Origin: Actinostola sp. cb2023
Lineage: Eukaryota > Cnidaria > Anthozoa > Actiniaria > Actinostolidae
DNA length: 64,000 nt
Reading direction: 5' to 3'
Assembly (NCBI GenBank): GCA_033675265.1
Contig: JAUJYZ010000239.1
Location: 95,001 to 159,000 of the forward strand
The position numbers and the translations under genes were made by a program. Below are positions 1 to 10,900 of this stretch, in pieces. The stretch's first letter is position 1. Each line of letters begins with the position of its first letter. Below the pieces are notes generated by a model. It saw only the letters and a list, made by a program, of their open reading frames with translations, ran no database searches and was not told the origin of the DNA.

Positions 1-214
1 CGCTTATGCTTGCGCTTATGCTTGCGCTTATGCTTGCGCTTATGCTTTATGCGCTTATGCTTGCGCTTTTCTTATGCTTGCGCTTATGCTTGCGCTTATG
101 CTTGCGCTTATGCTTGCGCTTATGCTTGCGCTTATGCTTGCGCTTATGCTTGCGCTTATGCTTGCGCTTATGCTTGCGCTTATGCTTGCGCTTATGCTTG
201 CGTTTATGCTTGCA
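1..214. repeat. 12-bp tandem repeat
   Basis: About 17 head-to-tail copies of CTTATGCTTGCG fill this stretch, with a few shortened copies near position 45-75. The 12-mer is the core of the 55-58-bp unit that follows at 215-482, so this looks like a local amplification of part of that unit. The long open frames here (Leu-Arg-Cys or Ala-Tyr-Ala-Cys repeats) only reflect the repeat period and are not genes. Confidence 0.9.
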
Positions 215-482
215 TGAAGTCCGTTTTCACACTGAGTGACACAAGGCCTCTTGTGCTTGCGCTTATGCTTGCGTCAAGCCAGTTTACACAGTGACATAAG
301 GCCTCTTGTGCTTACGCTTATGCTTGCGTCAGGCCAGTTTACACAGTGACACAAGGCCTCTTGTGCTTGCGCTTATGCTTACGTCAGGCTAGTTTTCACT
401 ATGACATAAGGCTTCTTGTGCTTGCGCTTATGCTTGCGTCAGGCCAGTTTTCACAGTGACATAAAGCCTCTTGTGTTTGCGC
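215..482. repeat. About 58-bp minisatellite, reverse orientation of the 41-49.6 kb array
   Basis: Four to five units share CAGTGACATAAGGCCTCTTG followed by TGCTTGCGCTTATGCTTGCG. Reverse-complemented, this is the unit of the large array at 41146-49615. It is therefore a second, inverted locus of one dispersed satellite family. A third, single degenerate copy lies near 15776-15850. Confidence 0.8.
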
Positions 483-3400
483 TGACGTAACTACTTCCCC
501 ACTCATATAAAACGACTTTAATAGAATTATTTTCGGAAAGAGTTACGGTACGGCCCAAGTGGTACGCGTACAGCTTACCACACTCACGCGAAAATGAGCT
601 GATTGTATTTTGATCAAGAAGGACCATTTTAAGTAATGCAATATAAATAACAGTACTAAGTAATTACACTTTTGCAAACCTATCTCTTCCGACGTTTCTC
701 TTCTTTTTCAATATTAAAAACAGTAAGGTTTTGTTTGAGTTGTTCAGTGTTGGCAAATACTTAAGAATGTCAATCAGAGAAGACAGTGACTTCCTTTCAT
801 AATCAACTTTGTTCAAATACGCGGCGAAAAGAGCAGTGAGATGAATTCCTCTTGAATCTTCGTCGCTACTTGGAAAAGATAGAGAGCCAATATCTCATCT
901 TTCTTCATTTAATTCGGCCGGTTTGTCTCGTTTAGATTTGAGAACGCTTCACATAAGTGTGAGTTACACTTTTTAAACGTGTCAATCAATCTAGCATTAC
1001 TGCTAATTGTCCGGGGGCACGACTCTTATACTTCTTACTACATTCTATATTCTGTACACCAAACACTCATCTCACTAGTTCATTTTGAGCTAAATGATAA
1101 GCCCAATGACAGCGTCCTCAAGTGTTTGCATGGATTATTAGACACATCTACTTATAATCATGAACAGTCTAGCTGTCAAAGGTAGAAATTGCGCCAGCTT
1201 TCCGAGCTAGCAACAGGTGCGCGCTGAACAATATACTTGGAAAGGTTTCCACGACTCGCCAAGCGGCTTAAGGTTCTTGTAGTCTCGCCTCTCGTCTCAG
1301 AAGGGTCGCGTTTTGTTCGTACTCAATACCAGAAAGAAAAAAAACACTTTCTAGACTGAAAATTAACTTTTCACTTTGCAAGTCAAAAGATTTCATTAGA
1401 GCTACAATAGTTCATCAAGTCGGTGACCAAAGCTGAAAGCTGCTCTTTGTAATCTTTGTTTATCACTCGAATTTCCATAGCAACCAACAATCGTCTTTGC
1501 CAGTAAATGTGTAGCAACAGCTGGCGTTTCATAGACTGACTGGAACTCGAATCACACCTCCTCTTCATTCCTGGAAACTATTCTAAAGTTAATTGTTTGT
1601 ACAAAATGTGCTCCCATACTAATTCTAGACAATCATGTCGAATAAGGTGCGAACCCAATCAAAATTATTTTTGTGTACAACCGATATATACCGCCCTTCG
1701 GCCTGTTCATCGTTGTTAACCGAGCTAAGTTCGTTGCAATACTTCCAATATTCACTCATTGGCTGAAAGTTTTGCCATTGAAATTGTTACGGACAATAGA
1801 ACCGGTCAGAATATCTTTTTTTTGTGTGGCTCAGGCCACAGGTGGTCGGCCACTTAAAACACAAAAAAACTTTCTCAGACCTTTTTAAGACTATTGTTTC
1901 GTTGATTGAAGCCTTGTTAAACGTATTATCACGATTCATATTCGCATAAGCCTCGAATTTACACCAATGATTCACTTTTAGAAGCGTTTTGTATAACATT
2001 ATTATGCCTTTTTAAACTGAAGAAAAATGTCAGTTACTTATAGGGATGGCGATGATATTAATTCACTGCTTTACAATACAAGTGCTTTGAGTTATAGGTA
2101 CCGGACGGTCACGTACTATGATAAAACAGAGCATAAAACGAGCTGACTACCAAAGACGCCTACGCCTCGAGAACTTTCCTTCACTGGTTGTCCTGGTTCA
2201 ACTCCCCAGCAACGAAGCGTTGCTGTATACATACCCCAGCGCTCATGCACTTCACCCAGTAGAAAACGCCATGCACACACACAAGCACAAAAATACCGGT
2301 TCACATTGCATTGGCTTTAACCGTTAAGTCAAATTCGACTGAGGAAAATCTGAGTCATTTTGTGACGGACTAGACTCCGTTTTATCTCGACAAAGAAACG
2401 TACTGAAGTAAATTTGAAACCCATGGCCACGAAAAGAGGGCGATACAAATGAGAAAACGGCTCAGAGTAATGTTTCGGCGAAGGTAGTTGATATTAAAAT
2501 TGTTTTTGGTAGCCTATTTTGAAGGGCATTGTATTCCTGTTGTATGGCTTCCTTCAGCATTAGATTAGTATTTATCGTAATTAGCTTAGCCTATTATTTT
2601 TGCATATATATATTTATTGCTGTTAAACCATTAACAACTGCTTGAGTTTCGCTCTCGATTTCAGTTAATTTGTTCCATGCAGCGTATACATTGATTGACC
2701 TCGCATAACAATAGCTAGTGTTATATTCTACGATGGGTTCAGTACATGCAGCGAGATATAGCCCTTGTGCATGGACCAGTGCTTATACACGTGTGACGGG
2801 CGGCTGCATTGTGAGAGAATCTCAAGAGATCTTTTCAGTTTCAAGTAGGCCTTTATCCTGTGACCGACGTGTTTAACCGTGCAATTATGAACGGGTAAAA
2901 GTGATGGTGGACCCCGCAACGAATCGGCTACGTTCCCACAGGTGTCCATGGGTAACCATGGTAACGACCTGCACTCAAGGTCACGAGATTGATTTGATTA
3001 AAGGCGCCCTCCGAACATATTTGAAAAATAGTTTTCCCCTACATTTTGGCCTTTCGTCCACACGCGTAGAATAATGTAATGTATTACTGTAATGTACTAT
3101 AAATGTATAGTCTAACGTGTTCTTAGTACAGTATATAGAATAGATAGTGCATTTCGCAATCTCTCAATGCGCGGTACATAGCAATTTTTAAAGGCGTAAC
3201 TAGAATCCAGGATTAAATCTTAAGAAAACCATTCATTTTAAACCTGGGTCAAGACTAATCGGGCTTTCAGGAACCATGTCCTGCAGGCTATTGGAATCAT
3301 GGATCGAACTATGATTTGATGATGAAAATATTTGTACTGGTAGCTAGTAAAATTGTGCAATACTCCACGTTGCTACTGAGTTGATTAGACACCATGCCCA

Positions 3401-3930
3401 TTGTAATCCTAGGAAAGCTGGCAGTCACGTGCTTACCGCATATCTCGAGGATCGCTTTACTTTCTAGAGTACCGTGTAAAAATGTAGTCAGTTTTGATTC
3501 TCGAGTCGGCGATAGGAGGTGATAGACGGATAGTCATTTGGTGGCCTGGTTTAACGGATTTAGTTAATAAATAAATTACATTGAAAGGAAGAAAGAAAAA
3601 AAGAAAGGAAGAAAGAGAGAAGAAAAGAAAGAAAGAAAGGAAGGAAGAGAGGAAGGGAGAAAGAAGGAACTAATAATAATAATAATAATGTTTAATATCT
3701 ATAAAGCGCAAATTCTATATATTAAAATAATAAAATGCGCAAAAAAAAGAAAGAAAGAAAGAAAGAATGTAAGAACAGAAAATAAAATAGAATTAACATA
3801 AAATGTTAGTCCTTGCAATTTTCTTCTTCTTGAATATAATGTATATTTATATTCCATATTGTTAAATTAGTAAAAACCATGACAATTAACGTATAACGCG
3901 AATTTTAAGTCGTGTTTTAAAATTCCTTTT
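483..3930. other. No gene recognised; simple repeats and one unplaced open frame
   Basis: I recognise no gene here. On the minus strand 894 to 664 there are 77 codons without an internal stop, starting near DIGSLSFPSSDED and ending at TAA (664-666). They look protein-like, but there is no convincing acceptor and no family match, so they may be a chance frame or a decayed exon. A GAAA/GGAA purine tract lies at about 3583-3665 and short ATA and GAAA runs at 3670-3770. Other short open frames (about 979-1185 plus, 1383-1568 minus, 2118-2327 plus) show nothing recognisable. Confidence 0.3.
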
Positions 3931-4478
3931 ACAGTGTCACTACACCAACCAAGGCCACCCAAACAAATTTTGAATCAAATTTTCTAATCACATTTGTGAC
4001 GCTGAATAACAGAATGATGTCGAATTCTACAATTTAAACTGTTTCTTGCATTTCACTCTTGATCATATACATGTACATACACATATAAAGTAAAATATAT
4101 ATACACTCGTTTGCAGAAACGTTGTAGTATACATTTATACAAATATACAAATATCTAATGAGATGCTAAAATACAACTGTTTTGCACAAAATAGTGCTGA
4201 AAACTATTGTGTTGTCCTTGTTGGATGCGATCCTAATCTAAAATTGATGATTCTGATATATTAGAAGAAAATAAGCGATGTTTCGCACTTTGTATCTCAT
4301 TAGATATATTGTATCTCATTAGATATTTGTATAAATGTATACTACAACCTTTCTGCAATTGAGTGTATGCTTTTAAAGCGAAAATTTGTGCAGATTCTAT
4401 TGTTTAAATACTCAATTGTGATTGGATAATTTGTATGAAAATTTGTTTGGGTGGCCTTGGTTGGTGTAGTCACACTGT
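3931..4478. mobile_element. Foldback (MITE-like) element, about 550 bp
   Basis: The left end reads ACAGTGTCACTACACC and the right end is its inverse, GGTGTAGTCACACTGT. The match extends through AAGGCCACCCAAACAAATTT, and a second inner inverted segment (AATATCTAATGAGAT and its inverse) lies near the centre. There is no coding capacity, so this is a non-autonomous foldback element. It lies about 500 bp upstream of the PARPBP start codon. Confidence 0.8.
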
Positions 4479-4982
4479 AATGTTAATTTCTTTTAGTGTT
4501 AATTTCTTTTAATGTCAATTTCTATATCATTAATAAAGTGGAGCGTTAATTTGAACGGTATGAATTTCTAGCAATTTTATGCGTTTCCATCGCGTTAATT
4601 TCATTTGAACGAACATTTTGGCTTGTCTTTCTTTCTTTATTTGGAAGCATTTTTGCCGTCAATCCGCGTTAATTTAAGTCGCGCTAACTTCTAATACTTT
4701 AATTTCGTGGAGCGTTAATTTCCTAAAATAAGGTATGTGTTTTTAAGAAATAAATTATGATTATTATAATTGTCAAAAGAAAGGAAAAGAAATTAAAACA
4801 AAACAAAGGAAAAGAAAAGAAAAAAGAGAACAACGGGAGGGAATCTGGCAACCACCGTCCATGCACGGTCCACTAAAAGAAAACTGGGAACTAGTTCACT
4901 CTGATTGGCTAAACATAGAATCAATATTTTTAAAAAGCCATTCGAACACGAAGCGGCAAAATCGAATGTTTGATCAAAAAAC
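4479..4982. other. Upstream region of PARPBP
   Basis: The segment 4480-4735 repeats a GCGTTAATTT-type motif six or more times in both orientations, interspersed with TTTCTTT runs. This looks like a decayed transposon end. The segment 4790-4850 is A/G-rich (AAAGGAAAAGAAAAGAAAA) and 4850-4980 leads into the ATG at 4983. I see no clear TATA box. The region presumably includes the PARPBP promoter, judged by position only. Confidence 0.3.
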
Positions 4983-7900
4983 ATGGAATCTTCGATCATT
5001 TGGGTGAAAGAGCTTGCAGAAAATCAAGATATCGATGGAATTATAGAGAGTATTAAAGAGCGCTATGATAAAGAAGGTTAGAACGGTTTTATAATAGAAG
5101 ATCGCAAATCGAAGTTTTTACGTTTTTGAACTGAACTAAACTGATCAAAGCATTTGGTTTATCTATTTTACGTTTCTATAGATACTTTCCAGTGGAAATT
5201 CCTGTCTATGGGGACCACACTAGAGGCTCTCAAACCAGCATTCAACGACGAGGAAGATCTTACAAGACAAACTGGCAGGTTTTCGTTTCTGCATCCGATC
5301 GAACTGTGTGTCAATATCTACCGTAAAGCCTCCAGCAAGACTCCACCGTTTTGTAAGTCGATTTACGGATTAGCGGAGCAGCTTTTGTCTCTACAGCTTG
5401 TCATGGCTCAAAAGAATAAACAGGTACGAGGGTCCTTGTATTGTAGTATAAAGAAACACTGAAATTGTTCAATATTTATTTGACATAATTTCTGATTTAC
5501 GAATTTTATATTGCAGAAACATTATGCAAATTAAGGAGTTTTCTAATAAATGATCGAGCTTGCATATTTTTTCCGCAATGGGAGGTTTTACGTGTGACGT
5601 AGTGGCCGTCAAGATCTACAAAATGTTCGAACCTAACTTTCAAAGTCTGTTAGTTTTTCTTCAAGCAACTAGATGACATTTGTTTGTTTGTTTATAAGTA
5701 ACTTATATTTGACAGATATTTAGACTTCACCGATCTAAATTTGAAGTTTTGAGCAAGTAAAATGACGGTTTGACGGCCACTCGCGACAGATTTTGACGTC
5801 AGAAAAAGATTCCATAAAACCTCCCATACCGCGCCTCACTCCCATTGATGAGTGAGGCCTGCAGCTCTTAGATGATCTATTAAGGAAAAGGAAAACACTA
5901 GATGCCAATGATCAAAACCAGGTCAAGATTTGAATAACAATAGGAACTATTGTACAACAATAGGAACTATTGTTAGATATGCCTCGTTCTACAAAGGACA
6001 TGTCTTTGTAGAACAAGGCATCTATTGTTATTCAAATCTTGACCTGGTTTTGGTCATTGGGATCTAGTGTTTTCCTAGCTATGGCCAATTGGGTCAATAC
6101 ATTAGAGTAAAACAATAGAAACAAAACAATAGAATGAGTAGACAATAGTAGATAATGAATTCTATTGTTTGTATTATTCAATCACAACAGTGGGCAGGCC
6201 TGCAGCTCTTAGAAGATCTATGGCAATTGGGTCAATACATTAGAGTAAAACAATAGAAACAAAACAATAGAATGAGTAGACAATAGTAGATAATGAATTC
6301 TTCTTAGGGGTATCAGTGATGGGGAGGTGCAAATACCTTTTTGGGGTTTGAAATTCACGGCTTGGGACTTTTTTTGGGTTAGCAATTTTCCGGTGAACTT
6401 TTTTTGATATAAAGATTTTGGAAAGGACTTTTTGGGGGGACTTGTTTTTGCGCAGTGGACTTTTTGGGGGTTAAAAAGTCTGGCCTCCTTTGTACCTCCC
6501 CGTCACTGATACCCCCCGAGTAACCCCCCCTCCCCTGGGGCTGTTCACCTCTCGTGCAAGTGGGGCCCAAGGTTCAACATTAGTACTCTACCTATCTTTG
6601 AAGAAAGTTGATCTAATCACAGGGTATTTCTGCATGATTACAATATATAAGGTACCACTGACAGTGGTTTTTAAAATCATATTCAGGAAACAGGTCAATT
6701 TGAAGCTGATTTACAAGATGTCGTATCCACCCACCAAGAAATAATCCAGAACAAGTTGAACGGATCGTCAAACTGCAACAAAACACAAGGTGTTGCAGAA
6801 GATTACGACAAGTTTTTAGGCCACTGCAATGCAATGGATTATGCCGACTTGATTAATGGTGTTAAAGAATGTTTCAAGTCTGATGCAGGCATTAAAGAAC
6901 TGTATGAAGGGCAGCATTATCTTATTTATGGAACACCGACATCAATCGTTGAGGTAAAACCCTCTCTTTTCATCCATTTTTGAAAATGAAATTGTGAAAA
7001 TGTGGGAAAGGAATATTGGGTGGAAGAAAGGGAAGGGTTGGAGAGGAATAGGAAGTGTTATCAAGCATTATAACCAGAGAAGTGAACGCCACTTCACAGT
7101 CACATAATAATATTGTCTCTATTAACGAGTTTTCAGGGAATTGTGGAGTGTTTAGGGAATACTATTGCGGTTTGTTTAGCATAAAAATGAGCAAATGACT
7201 GAGAATCATAACAAATATTGTTGTGAACCAAACTCACTCACTCAGCTTTGAAGCATCACTATTCAAACTTGCTGCCGTAATGAAAATGAAGCGACCCCTC
7301 AAACAGTCCCACAATGCCCCACAAACATAATAATAAATAGCATTTCAGGAGCATCATACCAGGGTCTCAATGCTCTTACAAGATATATCCTTAAAAACAA
7401 AAAATATATAATCAAACATCAACTATTATTATTATTATTTTGATTGTATTCTGTACTTTGAACTGAGGCCAGGTGTGTTAAATAATAATTATATTAAATA
7501 ATATATTTATCATTCTCTTTAGACTGAGATTCTGTTGCTCTTGCTGGGATCAAGGAATGTTTTGCAGTTCTCATCTGCAGAAGGTACTAACAGTAATACA
7601 CAGACACAGCGATAGTAGAGAATCATGTACATATCCAGAAAGGTTGTTGGCCAACTAGTCGACCAACAACCTATGGCAGACATTGGTACATGATCATTTG
7701 AATCTGTACCCACATACACACAGCAAAAAGGAGATATATCTCTTGAATATATACATGTATAAATCTATTACTCCAATTAAACTTTGATTTGTTGGTCAGA
7801 TCATTGCTTTTACACCAGGATTCAATTTGATTCTACAATCATGTAAATGACAACTCACATAATTGTATGACTTTCACTTGAATTCACGTCGCTGAGAAAT

Positions 7901-10900
7901 GATGAAATACTAGGGGGTAATAATAATATTTAATAATAATATTTATTGATTCATATTTAAATAGCACTATTTCCAGTAGTCCAATAGCGCTAAATACAAT
8001 GTGTAAAAATAATAATAATTAATTAATTAAATAATAAATAATTACATATATAATATATGTAATTAAATAAAAATAAAAAAGGTCAGTGCTAAGTCGCCTT
8101 TAAGCCCAACATAATAACTATCCAATTGCTAGTAAACTAGATCAGTAAAATAACAAAAAATATACTATTAACTATTGTCAATAAGTAACTAACATGGAGG
8201 GTAGGTGCCATTGTCTGTCAAAATACTCTAAAATATGTTATTGTACTTACATTTGTATGTCGACTTTCAAAAAACTAATAGTTAGTAATTATCTAATAGA
8301 AGACACACAATAGGGCCATTTATACGAGTGAAAATAGGACGCGTCTTAAACAAGACGCGAACTATCCGTATAAACTGCACTTTTTGTCGTATTCTTAATT
8401 AAGTCGCGAACAAAATATGAACAGCTCAAAACGCTGTTCTTCGGTAAGTCGCGTCTTAGTTAAGAACACGACAAAAAGTGCTGTTTATACGGATAGTTCG
8501 CGTCTTATTTAAGACGCGTCTTAGATAAGACGCATCCTATTTTCGCTCGTATAAATGGCCCTAATCTCCTCACTGTAGCAGCTGACATCAATGTCGTAAT
8601 AAAATCAATACATGTAATTGATATTTTTCTTTGTTATACTGAAAACAGAGAACTCGTTCTTGACGAGGGACAAATTTGAAGAAATTCTTAAGCAAAGTAA
8701 ACCAAGCCCAAATCAGATGCCGCCATCTACCCCAATGAATCCCAGGAAAACTACGACAGCTGCAGTCACTCCACAAAGTCTGACAGGAATGTATGGTGGA
8801 CACGTATCATCACAAAGTCAGTCACCGATGCTCAGCCAATCACAGTTCTCGCAGGGTCGCATCATGATGGTGGGTTGGTGTGATGTTTGGGCAATCACGT
8901 CCGAGGTTACAAGGCTCATTATATTAACCTCTGTCATGATCCAGATTCATCTAAGAGTTGTTGGTTTTAAGGCCTGTGTAATTGAGAGTGAACTCTTGCT
9001 TTGGTTACAAAAAGTCAGTGAAAAAACTCCATGACTTTGTAGTAATTTGAGAGCTTGTTAGTCTTGATCGAGCTTCGATAGTTATAATCATCAGCATAAA
9101 CATCTACAAATGGTTAGATGATCAGCTAGACCTTTGCGTGGCTCGGATGACCACGTAAAATGGCGGTCCTCAGTGTCTCTGATCCACACTCCATTACAAT
9201 GCACCGTAGGAACCCACAGCGCTGTTCGACTAAGAGTAGCATGGAGTTCCCGGTGTGTGACCTAAGCGCGCCTGATCTATGCTATTTATTTATTGAGCTC
9301 TAGTCTAGCACAGTTTAATGATTTGAGAATGCATTGGTGAGTGAGAGTTCAGAGCACAGAGTAGTAAGTTCATTATGTAGTCAAAGTGAAGTTAAAACTG
9401 AACAAAAACCTTACAACATTCACTGATACACTTAAACCTCCTCTAATGGTCATCTCTTTTGTCCCGTGATTTTGATACAATACAATAATTTATTTAATGT
9501 CGATAACGTAAGGAGTGGTTACCCAATCTTGCCAAGCCAGAGGCTCATGTTATAAATGCTCAACTGATAGTATTAATGCATTATATACTGTTTGCCTGAG
9601 CCAACTCTTGTTTTCATGTTTCTGTAGGACCATGGTTTGTCTGTGTTTATGTCGTATCTACAGTTGCTGGTCAACTCCAGGGATGAGCTTGCCCTGGCAC
9701 GAATAATAAACACACCCACTAGAGGCTTAGGAATCAAACAATTTACTAAAATCAAAAAGGTTGCAAGAGAGAAGAATATGACAATGTTTCAGGTCAGTCT
9801 ACGAAAGACTCACACATTCAAAAACATGAGAATAATGTTAGACAGGTCATCAAAAAGATTCTTAGTAGGAGGAGAGGAAAAGGACGTTGATGGCTCTGGA
9901 GTGCAGCGGAAGCCCCACTATAGTTTCCTGGCTTTTCTCTGACAACTTTTACAATTTCCAGACAAATTGCAGCTCAGATGAGTGTTAAAGGTAGCCAGTA
10001 AAATTGTTGGTCTGGCTACGGGCCTGATGGCTATACTGGTACATGGATAACGAAGAAACAACATAGCTGATATTGCAGTTACACTCCAATGACTCTGAAC
10101 AAAGGTTTCAAGTCGAGGCTATCGGGTCAAGTTTTTGTTCTCATCTGATAGCCTCGACTTGAAGCTGTTGTTCAGAGTCATTGGAGTGTAACTGCAATAT
10201 CAGCTATTAACAAATCATACAAAATCCACATAAGTCTCCTTCACAGCCTTTTTTATTGAAACCAAGGGAAGTTAATTTAGTGGAAGTCCCAAACCTTCCG
10301 GGGAATTAAAGGACCGCAGGGGAGTGGAACGAGACTAAACACGGCTGCGAAGGAGACTAAATGTATATGCTCTTTGATATAGCCTCCTCCACAGGCGATA
10401 TATATAGAACTGGGCTTCCTGTGTGTTAGGTGGTCTTCTCTTTGCATGTGGAGAAGGCTATATGCATGATATACAGTAATGGTTGGTAACTGATATTTCA
10501 ATTTCAGATGGTTACATCTTTTATACTACAAATCCGTCTTGGAGGGAAAAGTTATGCACCATCACACGAGAACCCCTTGCATCTCATGACGAAGGTAATC
10601 AACAACTAAAACAACAACAATCCTGTTACAACAGCCAATCAGTTCACAGCGTGTCTACTAGACATTCATTTTATTGTTGTATTGTGACCTACAAGAAGTT
10701 TCAATAAAATATCGGCCCCATAACAAACATGTAAAAACACTGACAAAAGTAGGCAGCCCTGATTTTGAAAGTATGTCATGTAGCTGCCAGAATTCAATGG
10801 TTGCTGGCTTACTGTAATAGCATTGATGGCATGGTGACCAGGTTGAGACAAGTGTTTGTGAATGTAATAGCATTGATGGCATGGTGACCAGGTTGAGACA

